64,000 nucleotides of DNA, taken from positions 111,438 through 175,437 of the forward strand of contig NZ_MSSW01000009.1 of the NCBI RefSeq assembly GCF_002150685.1, in the 5' to 3' direction. The notes beneath the pieces are model-generated. The model was not told the origin of the DNA. It made no database searches and worked only from the letters and a program-made list of their open reading frames with translations. Position numbers and translations under genes: made by a program. This stretch comes from Algoriphagus antarcticus (GTDB taxonomy: Bacteria; Bacteroidota; Bacteroidia; Cytophagales; Cyclobacteriaceae). Positions 8,737-17,421 of this stretch are shown one piece after another. The stretch's first letter is position 1; each line of letters opens with the position of its first letter.

Positions 8737-9510
8737 TTAGAAATCTGTCGATTTACCATCAAGATCAAGCTTTTTGATCCAGATATTTCGATAGAACACA
8801 TCATGTCCTTCCGCTTGCAACTTTAAACCGCCCGGCGTATCGGTAATCCCTTTTCCACCGTCATTGCCGCCATCAAGACCCGAGTATGGTCCACCCCAAA
8901 CTTGCTGAATCTCCTTGTCCTCATGGATTTTCACTCCATTCAAATAGACTGTAGCCCTAGGCTTCTCTACTAATTTCCCATTTTCAAAACGTGCTGCTTT
9001 AAACTCAATATCATAAGCATTCCACTTTCCAATGCCATAATATTCTTCCGAGGTTGGAACATGTTCATTGATCAATGCAGCTAAGCCATGATCACCGTAG
9101 TCTCCATCCAAAATTTGAATTTCATAGCGATTTTGAAGATACACCCCTGAATTCCCGCCTTCATTTTTGACAAAAAACTCTACGTGCGCACGAAAATCCT
9201 CGAATTTGTCTTTGGTCACGATATCAGCGGCACCATATAAACCTCCAGCTCCTGCAGGATCATTGCTGCTAATTGCTTTGCCGCTATCTACAGGATCAGC
9301 CACTTCAGGCCATTTGATAGGATTTTCAGCAGAAAAACGTGGTCCTTCCCAGTATTCCCAATTTTTCTCCAGTGATTTCTTTGAGCCGTCCAGATAGACC
9401 TTGGCTCCTTTTTCGGGCTTAGCCCCTACGCCTGTTTGAGCTTGTACGACTGTAAATGCACACGCTAAGGCAAAGGAGAAAGCTAGTCTTTGAAAAACTT
9501 TACTGTTCAT
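8737..9510 (-). CDS. secreted DUF1080 (3-keto-disaccharide hydrolase-like) protein
   Basis: 257 residues with an N-terminal signal peptide ending at AFTVVQA|Q, so it is probably periplasmic. The rest is one DUF1080 concanavalin-like jelly-roll. Typical blocks are FEDFRAHVEFFVKNEGGNSG, GVYLQNRYEIQILD, WNAYDIEFKAARFENGK, ATVYLNGVKIHED and the final GLKLQAEGHDVFYRNIWIK. Some members of the family hydrolyse 3-keto-glucosides; the substrate here cannot be told from sequence. It stands alone, divergent from the metallopeptidase gene at 9608, and ends at the bidirectional terminator. The ATG at 9510 fits the signal peptide start. Confidence 0.88.
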   Translation of the reverse strand: MNSKVFQRLAFSFALACAFTVVQAQTGVGAKPEKGAKVYLDGSKKSLEKNWEYWEGPRFSAENPIKWPEVADPVDSGKAISSNDPAGAGGLYGAADIVTKDKFEDFRAHVEFFVKNEGGNSGVYLQNRYEIQILDGDYGDHGLAALINEHVPTSEEYYGIGKWNAYDIEFKAARFENGKLVEKPRATVYLNGVKIHEDKEIQQVWGGPYSGLDGGNDGGKGITDTPGGLKLQAEGHDVFYRNIWIKKLDLDGKSTDF

Positions 9511-9607
9511 AGGTTTTTGAGTTAAATTATTTTTTTGAAATTAAATATAAGACAATATCCAATTGTTGAATTTGGTTAATTTTAGGCAAAATCAAACATT
9601 TTGTACC

Positions 9608-10507
9608 ATGAAATGGGAAGGAAGAAGACGAAGCTCAAATGTAGAGGATAGACGGGGTCAAAGTAGTGGTGGATCGCGGGGTGGTGGATTTAGCCCTATG
9701 CTAATTGGGCCGTTGATTAGAATTCTTTTTTCTAAAACAGGCTTAATTATCGTGGGTATCGTCATTGCCATCTCGGTGATCACGGGTACCAACCCCCTTA
9801 CCTTCTTAGGGAATTTCATGGGTGGCGGTGGACAGGGATTTACTACTGAGACTAACTATACTCCTACTGCTGAGGAAGATCGCCTCGCTGCTTTCAGTGA
9901 GACCATTTTGGCGGACACGGAAGATGTCTGGAACAATCTTTTGGAGAATTACAGAGAACCAACGCTTGTACTATTCAGTGGACAAGTTTCTTCTGCATGT
10001 GGACTAGCATCCAGCGCTACAGGACCTTTCTATTGTCCAAGTGATGAAAAACTTTACATAGACCTGAGCTTTTTTGAAGAAATGGAAGTGAAACTGCAAG
10101 CCCCGGGAGACTTTGCTCAAGCCTATGTAATCGCACATGAAGTGGGACACCATATTCAAAAAATCATGGGAATCACTGATGAAATGGCCAAACTTCGTTC
10201 ACAGGTGAGCGAGAAAGAATACAATCAGTATTCTGTGAGATTGGAACTTCAGGCAGACTTCTTAGCGGGAATCTGGGCCAATCACAGCCAAAAATCAGTC
10301 GGTTGGATGGAAAAGGGAGATTTGGATGAAGCACTAAATGCCGCAAATGCTATCGGCGATGATCGTCTCCAGAAGCAATCCAGTGGTCGCGTGATCCCTG
10401 ACTCCTTCACTCACGGCACATCAGCACAGCGAATGAAATGGTTTAAAAAAGGTTTTGAAACTGGAGATATCAATCAGGGAGACACATTCAATGCCTCTAA
10501 TCTGTAA
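9608..10507 (+). CDS. ypfJ: YpfJ-type neutral zinc metallopeptidase
   Basis: Putative neutral zinc metallopeptidase of 299 residues from the ATG at 9608 (MKWEGRRRSSNVEDRRGQ), the canonical family start. A 15-codon upstream extension is ignored. One membrane anchor lies around residues 45-65 (IGPLIRILFSKTGLIIVGIV). The catalytic zinc motif HEVGHHIQ is near residue 178, with the third ligand likely in ELQADFLAGIWANHS. The CGLASSATGPFYCPSDEKLY block is diagnostic. The enzyme is expected to face the periplasm; physiological substrates are unknown. The family name derives from E. coli YpfJ. Confidence 0.92.
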   Translation: MKWEGRRRSSNVEDRRGQSSGGSRGGGFSPMLIGPLIRILFSKTGLIIVGIVIAISVITGTNPLTFLGNFMGGGGQGFTTETNYTPTAEEDRLAAFSETILADTEDVWNNLLENYREPTLVLFSGQVSSACGLASSATGPFYCPSDEKLYIDLSFFEEMEVKLQAPGDFAQAYVIAHEVGHHIQKIMGITDEMAKLRSQVSEKEYNQYSVRLELQADFLAGIWANHSQKSVGWMEKGDLDEALNAANAIGDDRLQKQSSGRVIPDSFTHGTSAQRMKWFKKGFETGDINQGDTFNASNL

Positions 10508-10513
10508 GCCAAC

Positions 10514-11878
10514 TCAACTTGTCTCCAACACCAAAATCTGTTCAGTATTGATCTGATGTATAAATTGGCGGAGGATGTAATAAGTCTCAGGAACCTGCGT
10601 CACCAGATCAAGTTGTGATGGAATATCATCAGTAATTTGGTCATTTTCCAAGTAGGCAAATCTGCTCAACATCCCACTTTCAAACATACAATAAGCCGTT
10701 TCATTTGAATTTCGTCCAGCAAGCTTAATCAGGATTTCCTTTTGGCTTTCCTTGATCTTTTTCATAAACTCCGCCACTCGCTGATTGTATTCCTTTGGCT
10801 TCTCTGTGAAATCACAAGCTCCTTCACATCTCACTTCCTCTTCTGGTTCACAATTGACTTTTCTGAGTCCGCATAGTTTGGGGCAAAGGCCGTATATATT
10901 GATACCTGTTTTCAGAAATGAATTAGCCTCTTCCATGGAGAAAAACGATTCAATCGGTTTAAAAAACTTAGTGATTTTCGAAACTTGAAATCTGCCATAA
11001 CCCGAATTATCCTCGTAATGGAATAAGCCAAACATCCGTTTAGGAAGCTTCGAAGCAAAATTATACTTCGGCCATAATCTCTTGATTTCCAAAGTCTCAA
11101 ACAGAAGTGCCATAAACTCACTTCCTGTGAGTTCCCATTTCAAATCATGAACTTCAGTTTTGAGTTTTTGCTTCAGATTTGGAAGCAGCTGCCCCGAAAA
11201 GTGATTCTTAAACCGCTCTCTTATATTTATAGCTTTGCCTACGTAGATTACTTTGCCACGCTCATCCAGCATGTAATAAACACCACAGGAAGTCGGAATT
11301 TCTTTGAATTTTGAATGGGGAAAATTAGGCGGTAAAAAGGCTTCCCCAGTATTCTTTTTGAGCGATTGATTGATGATTTGATAGTCAGATTTGATCATTC
11401 TATCAAATAAAATTGCCGTAGCCTTTGCGTCACCCATGGCTCGGTGCCTGGCTTCGATTTGTATTCTTTGACTTTCACAAAGCCTTCCCAAACTATAAGA
11501 ACCTAATCCTGGATACACTTTTCTACTTAGCCGGACGGTACACAGTTTTGGAGTTTTGAGCTCCTTGCCTACTTTCAAAAATGCCTCGCGAAGAAATCCG
11601 TAATCAAAACTAACATTATGAGCCACGAATACTCTGTCATTGAGCAATTCCCAAAGTTCCTCTTGAATTGCTGAAAAGGTGGGCTGATGTCGCACCATGA
11701 AATTGTCGATTCCAGTTAATCCAGTGATGTAAGTAGGGATCGCTTGCTCTGGATTAAGCAGCGTCTGATACTCTCTGATAATAGCTTCCCCATCGTGAAT
11801 CAAAACGGCAACTTCTGTAATACCACCATATTTCGGCGCTCCACCGGTGGTCTCAATATCTACTATGGCAAATTCCAT
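10514..11878 (-). CDS. DEDDh exonuclease fused to GIY-YIG (UvrC/Cho-like) nuclease domain
   Basis: A 454-residue two-domain nuclease. Residues 1-165 are a DnaQ-type 3'-5' exonuclease: Exo I FAIVDIETTGG, Exo II FVAHNVSFDYGFL, Exo III HRAMGDAKAT. Residues about 195-290 are a GIY-YIG endonuclease domain (SCGVYYMLDERGKVIYVGKA, NIRERFKNHF) as in UvrC and Cho. The C-terminal third has a Cys-containing stretch (GLCPKLCGLRKVNCE, EVRCEGACDF) similar to the Cys-rich part of Cho-like proteins. This fusion recurs in Bacteroidota. A role in DNA repair, incision plus trimming, is inferred from the domains. It converges with ypfJ, six bases apart. Confidence 0.88.
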   Translation of the reverse strand: MEFAIVDIETTGGAPKYGGITEVAVLIHDGEAIIREYQTLLNPEQAIPTYITGLTGIDNFMVRHQPTFSAIQEELWELLNDRVFVAHNVSFDYGFLREAFLKVGKELKTPKLCTVRLSRKVYPGLGSYSLGRLCESQRIQIEARHRAMGDAKATAILFDRMIKSDYQIINQSLKKNTGEAFLPPNFPHSKFKEIPTSCGVYYMLDERGKVIYVGKAINIRERFKNHFSGQLLPNLKQKLKTEVHDLKWELTGSEFMALLFETLEIKRLWPKYNFASKLPKRMFGLFHYEDNSGYGRFQVSKITKFFKPIESFFSMEEANSFLKTGINIYGLCPKLCGLRKVNCEPEEEVRCEGACDFTEKPKEYNQRVAEFMKKIKESQKEILIKLAGRNSNETAYCMFESGMLSRFAYLENDQITDDIPSQLDLVTQVPETYYILRQFIHQINTEQILVLETS

Positions 11879-12265
11879 TGGCCAAAAGTAGGAATTAGAA
11901 TTTTCAGTTTGGAATTAAGTGTCACAGAATGACGTGGTTTGATTGAGTTTTTGATTTTCTGCCTTCTCGAAAGCTGTTCCTAGGATTCCACCGCCTCGGT
12001 CTGTGTCTCCACAGTCCACACTGTATTTCGGTGCGTCGAGACACTGACCACGGTTGAAGACGATTAGCCTTCCAAACAAATCTAGACCTCCTCTTCGGCC
12101 ACAATAAGCTAAAACCAGTATAGGATTAATCTAACACTTTGAAATTCGAACTTCAGTCATTCCCGTATGTCATCGGGCAGGGGTCATCGGTCATCTCACC
12201 ATCAGATACACACTCTCCATTCAATTTACTACCACCCATCCTATAAATGCAACTTTGTTTCAAAT
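11879..12265. other. intergenic with traces of repeats
   Basis: No gene is supported. A heptamer-like stretch (GTCATCG, GTCATCG, GTCATCT) near 12166-12200 resembles the array at 52025-52240. GTCGAGACACTGACC near 12037 recalls the hairpin repeats at 19020. Confidence 0.45.
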
Positions 12266-14611
12266 ATGTTAGTTAATAATTCGAACGTCTACTATTTTTG
12301 CATTGTGAATTTGAAAACACCAATATTATTAACACTTATTCTACTACTTGGACACAAGATCCAGGCTCAAAATTGCAATCTTTCTATTCGTGGCAAAATC
12401 ATCCACTTGGAAAATAATGAGCCTATTGAAGCTGCTTATGTGTGGGTAATCGAGGCTGAAGAAGGTGCGGTTAGTGATAAAAACGGAAATTTCACGATCA
12501 AAAATCTTTGTAGTGGCACTTACACTCTTACGATACAATATCTTGGTCATAAAGAGATTAGAGATACTGTAACTTTAGAATCCGGCACTTTTACCAAAAC
12601 CTACAGACTGGAAGAAGTAGCATTGGGTCTAAAAAGCGTGGAAGTGCATGGTCATCGTGATGCAGTGCAAACTACCACCGCTGTTTCTGCGCTTTATGGA
12701 GAAAAACTTCTGGAATCCCGAGGTGAAAATCTCGGAGAAAGTCTAAAGCGAATCTCAGGTGTATCTACTTTTTCCACTGGAAATAGCATCTCAAAACCCG
12801 TAATCCACGGAATGCACAGTAATCGGATTATGATTATGAATAACGGCATTCGTCTGGAAGGTCAGCAATGGGGAGCTGAGCACGCTCCGGAAATTGATCC
12901 TTTTCTTGCTGATGAAATCACTGTAGTGAAAGGTGCAGAAACAGTGAGATATGGCCCAGAAGCTATGGGTGGAGTGATTCTGGTAAATCCAGCTCCTCTT
13001 CCAACGAAAAAAACAAGCAAAACTAGCCTGAACCTAGTCGGCGGGACAAATGGGCAAATGGGCAACATCAACTTGGTATATGTAGGTGGCTCACACAAAA
13101 TTAAAGGTTTGGGATACCGTATTCAAAGCTCTGCCAAAAGATCTGGAAATGTAAAGTCTCCGGGCTATTTTCAAGACAACACAGGGGTAAGTGAGCTAAA
13201 TTTAAGTAGCTCGCTGGGTTATAGTAGTTCCAAACTTGGTGTGGAAGCTTATTACAGTCTTTTCCATACTGAATTGGGAATATTGAACGATTCACATACC
13301 GGAAATCTTTCTGATCTGGAAAATATAATTGAGAATGGACGACCATTCGCAGATGGAGAATTTAGCTACGAAATAGCAAATCCAAAGCAACGGGTAACCC
13401 ATCATTTGGCTAAATTAAAATCCCACTATCATATTTCTGAAAGCTGGAAATTGAACTTCCAATATGGCTTTCAACTCAATCACAGACAAGAATTTGATAA
13501 AAGGCGTGGTGACTTGAATGAAAAAGCAAGCTTAGATCTGGAGCTTTTCACCAATACGATCGATCTCTATGTGAACCATACGCATAAGAATGAACTGAGC
13601 GGAACTTGGGGAATAAATTTAATTCAACAAGCTAATAGCAATGTTCCAGGCACTGGAGTAACTCCATTGATCCCTAACTATGACATGGTCAACACAGGTC
13701 TGTATGCGATGGAAAAATACTCCAAAGGCCCGCTGGAAGTGGAAGCTGGTGTGAGATATGATTTTAGAAATGTAAGCACAGCCAGATACATCAATCAGGA
13801 GCTGAGAACGGCTGACCTGGATTATCAGAATTTCTCAGCATTCCTAGGCGGACTCTATCATATCAGCCCAGATCTTACATTCAATTCAAACATTGGCTCT
13901 GCGTGGAGACCTCCGAATGTCAATGAGTTATTCAGTGAAGGACTTCACCATGGTGCTGCCGCAGTGGAAATCGGTAATTCTGATTTGAAATCAGAGAAAT
14001 CCCTCAAATGGATCAATGAGCTGCAATATGACGGTAAAAGAACCCATTTGGAGCTAACTGCCTACCTCAATCCCATTAGCGACTATATCTTTCTAAATCC
14101 TACTGGGGAAGTTTTTGTAAGCCTGAGAGGCACATTCAATGTATATGAATACTTGCAGGCAAATGCCCTTTTCTATGGCTTCGACTTTGCAGGAAGCTAT
14201 GAGTTTACTGACAAAATCAGCGCATACCTCAAAGGGTCCATCGTGCAAGCTAAAAACAGGGACGAGGACAACTATTTTCCTTTTATTCCTGCCAATAGAA
14301 TGGATTGGGGCGTTTCTTATGACTTTGCGAAGGGAACTGATTCCCGGACGAATAAAATAACCTTGAGTAATGTATTGGTTGCCAAACAAAACAGAGAACC
14401 TGATTTTGATATTGCTCCTGCCCCTCCAGCTTATGCGCTTTTCAACATCTCCTACAATAAGCAACTGATCATAGGAGATGATAAGCTAAATCTAGGCCTT
14501 CAGGTGCAAAACCTCTTCAATACCAGCTATAAAGACTATATGAATCGCTTCCGATACTTCTCTTATGATATGGGAAGAAATGTCCTTTTAAAAATCAATT
14601 ATGAATTCTGA
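12266..14611 (+). CDS. TonB-dependent receptor with CarboxypepD_reg-like domain
   Basis: Outer-membrane active-transport receptor. The signal peptide (NLKTPILLTLILLLGHKIQA) is followed by a CarboxypepD_reg-like domain (CNLSIRGKIIHLENNEPIEA, about 80 residues). Next come a plug domain (VSALYGEKLLESRGENLGES, KPVIHGMHSNRIMIMNNGIR, ITVVKGAETVRYGPEAMGGV) and a 22-strand-type barrel ending in aromatic-rich strands (FRYFSYDMGRN, LLKINYEF). The start is uncertain: ATG at 12266 leaves an odd leader, while GTG at 12305 begins right at the signal peptide. The downstream lipoprotein is probably cotranscribed. The plug and the partner lipoprotein resemble receptor/lipoprotein pairs proposed for metal or metallophore uptake; the substrate is not known. 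Confidence 0.88.
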   Translation: MLVNNSNVYYFCIVNLKTPILLTLILLLGHKIQAQNCNLSIRGKIIHLENNEPIEAAYVWVIEAEEGAVSDKNGNFTIKNLCSGTYTLTIQYLGHKEIRDTVTLESGTFTKTYRLEEVALGLKSVEVHGHRDAVQTTTAVSALYGEKLLESRGENLGESLKRISGVSTFSTGNSISKPVIHGMHSNRIMIMNNGIRLEGQQWGAEHAPEIDPFLADEITVVKGAETVRYGPEAMGGVILVNPAPLPTKKTSKTSLNLVGGTNGQMGNINLVYVGGSHKIKGLGYRIQSSAKRSGNVKSPGYFQDNTGVSELNLSSSLGYSSSKLGVEAYYSLFHTELGILNDSHTGNLSDLENIIENGRPFADGEFSYEIANPKQRVTHHLAKLKSHYHISESWKLNFQYGFQLNHRQEFDKRRGDLNEKASLDLELFTNTIDLYVNHTHKNELSGTWGINLIQQANSNVPGTGVTPLIPNYDMVNTGLYAMEKYSKGPLEVEAGVRYDFRNVSTARYINQELRTADLDYQNFSAFLGGLYHISPDLTFNSNIGSAWRPPNVNELFSEGLHHGAAAVEIGNSDLKSEKSLKWINELQYDGKRTHLELTAYLNPISDYIFLNPTGEVFVSLRGTFNVYEYLQANALFYGFDFAGSYEFTDKISAYLKGSIVQAKNRDEDNYFPFIPANRMDWGVSYDFAKGTDSRTNKITLSNVLVAKQNREPDFDIAPAPPAYALFNISYNKQLIIGDDKLNLGLQVQNLFNTSYKDYMNRFRYFSYDMGRNVLLKINYEF
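12293..12300 (+). promoter_or_regulatory. Bacteroidota-type -7 box (TAnnTTTG)
   Basis: TATTTTTG matches the Bacteroidota -7 consensus TAnnTTTG just upstream of the TonB receptor's signal-peptide region. If used, translation must start at the GTG (12305) or further in, rather than at the ATG at 12266. Confidence 0.4.
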
Positions 14612-14651
14612 CCAATTTAAAAAGCAATTACCAATTCTAAACAATCCAACT

Positions 14652-15251
14652 ATGTTCAATTCAAGAAAAATATTCCTGTACGCAATCCTATTTGCAGCTT
14701 TTACATTTACTGCCTGTGAAAGTGATGATCCTGAACCTGAAAATGATGGTGAAGTAATCACCGATGTGATTCTGAACTTCCAAGAATTAGATGCCTCGGG
14801 AAACCCAGTGGGAGCTGTATCTTCTTTCAGCGCATCTGATCCACAAGGAATCGAAGTAGGTGCAACCCCTACGATAGAAACTGTCGAATTGACCAAAGGT
14901 AAAACTTATCAGCTCAATATTGAAGTAAGAAATTCTATCGAGAATGAGGATATTACTGAGGAAATCTTGGAAGAAGCCGATGAGCATCAGTTTTACTTCT
15001 TAGGTACGGCATTCGTCGGATCACCTATTTTGACTTATCAATATGATGATCTTTCTGGTGAATTAATTGGTGTACAAGGTATATTGACAGTTCAGCAGAA
15101 TCCAGGATTCAACAATGCGAATATGCAAATCATTCTTCGTCATGACTTGGATAAAAACTATCCTGGTGCATCTAATCCTAATTTCCAAGAATATGCTATG
15201 GCTGGAGGAGAATCCGACCTAGACATTACTTTTCCAGTTGTGGTCGAGTAA
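14652..15251 (+). CDS. putative lipoprotein paired with the TonB receptor
   Basis: 199 residues from ATG 14652 (MFNSRKIFLYAILFAAFTFTAC). The lipobox TAC at residues 20-22 is followed by an acidic linker (ESDDPEPENDGEV), so it is probably a surface-exposed or periplasmic lipoprotein. The body is beta-rich with segments LNFQELDASGNPVGAV and ADEHQFYFLGTAFV. It is usually annotated as a type-1 periplasmic-binding-fold-like protein in Bacteroidota, always next to a TonB receptor. It starts 40 bases after the receptor stop, supporting an operon. A substrate-capturing partner role is inferred. A longer start at 14601 would put 17 residues before the signal peptide and is rejected. Confidence 0.8.
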   Translation: MFNSRKIFLYAILFAAFTFTACESDDPEPENDGEVITDVILNFQELDASGNPVGAVSSFSASDPQGIEVGATPTIETVELTKGKTYQLNIEVRNSIENEDITEEILEEADEHQFYFLGTAFVGSPILTYQYDDLSGELIGVQGILTVQQNPGFNNANMQIILRHDLDKNYPGASNPNFQEYAMAGGESDLDITFPVVVE

Positions 15252-15270
15252 TTAGCATTAATCCTTGCAA

Positions 15271-15304
15271 ACAGAAAAAGCAGCTTTAGAGCTGCTTTTT
15301 CTGT
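15271..15304. terminator. bidirectional intrinsic terminator
   Basis: A 14-bp perfect stem, ACAGAAAAAGCAGC with GCTGCTTTTTCTGT and a six-base loop, lies between the convergent lipoprotein genes ending at 15251 and 15324. Confidence 0.9.
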
Positions 15305-15323
15305 TTCAAAATGCTATTAAGTC

Positions 15324-15848
15324 TTAAAAATCCGGAGAACAAATAGTCATTTGCGATGCATCAAATTGTTCAGCATTATTCAGTGTTGAGCCAACATTCC
15401 CGGCTACCAAAATCACATTATAGTCTGGGCCTTCGCTGTCCAGATGAACTTTTACATGTCCCTCGAAATTTTGGAAAGATTCAAAATTCAGGTTACTGCC
15501 ATCAGTCAGTTGTTCTATTCTTGTTTGAGATAACAAAGTCATCGAATTAACCGGGGCCAGCATAAATGCCATAGGGGCATCTGGGGTATCATAACTTCCA
15601 AAATGTAGGTGTGCAGGGAAGTTTATATCAGAGTTTCGAGAACCATCCCAGTCTAGTTGAATATTCAATTCTATTCCCTCATCTGGGTATTCCCGTACGG
15701 TGACTGTACCTGTATAGTCAAAATCACTCGATTGGTATAAGGTATACCTGAGTTCCCTACCTGTATAATCCTTTGGCTCGACTATTTCTTCTGAGCAGGA
15801 AGACAGCCCAACTGATAATATCATAATACCAAACATTAATGCTCTCAT
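15324..15848 (-). CDS. hypothetical lipoprotein, CHRD-like
   Basis: 174 residues. The signal peptide has a lipobox LSSC (Cys18), so lipidation is expected. The following 150 residues are beta-rich with a PAHLHFGSYDTPDAPMAF segment and a late FEGHVKVHLDSE segment. The H-x-H placement recalls CHRD-domain proteins, but the match is weak and by eye. It is convergent with the receptor-associated lipoprotein and shares the terminator at 15271-15304. Function unknown. Confidence 0.7.
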   Translation of the reverse strand: MRALMFGIMILSVGLSSCSEEIVEPKDYTGRELRYTLYQSSDFDYTGTVTVREYPDEGIELNIQLDWDGSRNSDINFPAHLHFGSYDTPDAPMAFMLAPVNSMTLLSQTRIEQLTDGSNLNFESFQNFEGHVKVHLDSEGPDYNVILVAGNVGSTLNNAEQFDASQMTICSPDF

Positions 15849-15972
15849 ATTCTTATCGAGTTAATTCCATTTGAAATTACGAATAAAGGTGCTGAGAGTT
15901 CTTAAATCTCTGAAATTTTCTATTCCAATTAAAAAGCGTCAAAGATCAAGAAACTTGCTTTTTAATACTCTG

Positions 15973-17418
15973 TTAATTGGCTCTCCAGAAGAATGGAGTA
16001 AATAAAATTAAGAGTGTAAAAAGCTCCAATCGACCGAGAAGCATGATCACAGATAGGAAAATTTTTGCAGCAGGAGAGAAAAACGCAAAATTATCAACTG
16101 GCCCAACTTTACCAATCCCCGGCCCAACATTCGCCAATGAAGTAGCAACAGCTCCTAAAGAGGTAGCCAAATCATACCCCATCAGGGATAGAGCCAAAGA
16201 TCCTAACACGAAAGTCAACAGGTAAATCAGCAAGAAATTCATGATATGTGTGATGATTCGACCAGTAACCCGATCACCATTGATCATCAACGGAACAATT
16301 GCTCTAGGGTGAACTAAGCGCTTGAACTCCAACCATGAGTTTTTGATAAAAGTAAGGTGTCTCACGAACTTGATTCCGCCCGCAGTAGACCCTGCACAAC
16401 CTCCTACAAAGAGTAGCATAAAGCAGATAAAGGTAAATCCTTCACTATACTGTGTATAGTCATCCGTAACATATCCCGTGGTAGTAACAATGGATACTAC
16501 CTGAAAAAGCGATTTTCTAAATGCCAACTCAGGGTCAATCCCTGTAGCAGCAATAGGGAAATAAAGAATAACGGCAACCCCTAGGAGAGTTAGACCATAT
16601 GTTTTGAATTCATCACTCTTCAGTACTCTCTTGATTTTACCAATCAAGCCAAAGTAGATAACAGTAAAGTTGGTACCAGCCAAAAACATAAATATGATGG
16701 CCACATATTGGATAAAGGCTGAATCGTAATACGCCATACTGGCATTTTTTGTGGAGAATCCACCTGTGGCTAAAGTTGTAAGCGCGTGATTTATAGCATC
16801 AAAAAATGTCATTCCGCCAACCCAGTAAAGCAAAGTTGCCGATACGGTAAGCCCTACATAGACATACCAAAGTCGCTTGGCTGTTTCGGAGATTCTTGGA
16901 TGGACTTTGTCAGAAGTAGGCCCTGGAGATTCAGCTACAAAAAGCTCAATTCCACCAATTCCCAGTAAAGGGAAAATAGCAACCGTCAGCACAATAATCC
17001 CCAAACCACCAATCCACTGAGTCATACTTCTCCAAAAAAGCAAGCCTTTTGGCATAGCCTCAATATCAGTCAAAATAGATGCACCAGTGGTAGTCAGGCC
17101 AGACATAGTCTCAAAAAGCGCATCAGAAAAACCTGAAATCTCCCGACTTAGCACATAAGGAAGCATCCCAAAACCAGCCATAAAAATCCAGCTCAGCGCT
17201 ACAATCAAATAGCCTTCTCGCTTTCGAATGTTTTGATCCTGCTTAGAAAATGAGAAAAACAGCGTCATTCCTATCACCATGGTGATCAAGGCAGAGCTCA
17301 AGATCGGCCAAGGATCTTCATCAAAATATGTTGAAAAAATAACACCGGGAAGCATCAGAAGGGCTATCAGCACCAAGAGTGCTCCCATGATCTTCCCTAT
17401 TTCTTTGAAATGAATCAT
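15973..17418 (-). CDS. trkH: Trk potassium uptake system, membrane subunit
   Basis: TrkH/KtrB superfamily transporter of 481 residues with about ten hydrophobic helices and the repeated pore loops of K+ channels. Visible selectivity-filter-type turns are MSGLTTTGASIL, TTLATGGFSTKNASM, VSIVTTTGYVTDDYTQY and VATSLANVGPGIGKVG. Between the third and fourth pores lies the GGCAGSTAGGIKFVRH motif. It is the inner-membrane K+ permease and works with the NAD-binding subunit encoded immediately upstream (stop of trkA at 17422, three bases away), so the two form one operon read on the minus strand. Confidence 0.95.
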   Translation of the reverse strand: MIHFKEIGKIMGALLVLIALLMLPGVIFSTYFDEDPWPILSSALITMVIGMTLFFSFSKQDQNIRKREGYLIVALSWIFMAGFGMLPYVLSREISGFSDALFETMSGLTTTGASILTDIEAMPKGLLFWRSMTQWIGGLGIIVLTVAIFPLLGIGGIELFVAESPGPTSDKVHPRISETAKRLWYVYVGLTVSATLLYWVGGMTFFDAINHALTTLATGGFSTKNASMAYYDSAFIQYVAIIFMFLAGTNFTVIYFGLIGKIKRVLKSDEFKTYGLTLLGVAVILYFPIAATGIDPELAFRKSLFQVVSIVTTTGYVTDDYTQYSEGFTFICFMLLFVGGCAGSTAGGIKFVRHLTFIKNSWLEFKRLVHPRAIVPLMINGDRVTGRIITHIMNFLLIYLLTFVLGSLALSLMGYDLATSLGAVATSLANVGPGIGKVGPVDNFAFFSPAAKIFLSVIMLLGRLELFTLLILFTPFFWRAN

Positions 17419-17421
17419 GCC

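Noticed and set aside
11922..12104. Arg-rich minus-strand frame.
   Set aside because: No homology, biased composition and overlap with repeat-like sequence.
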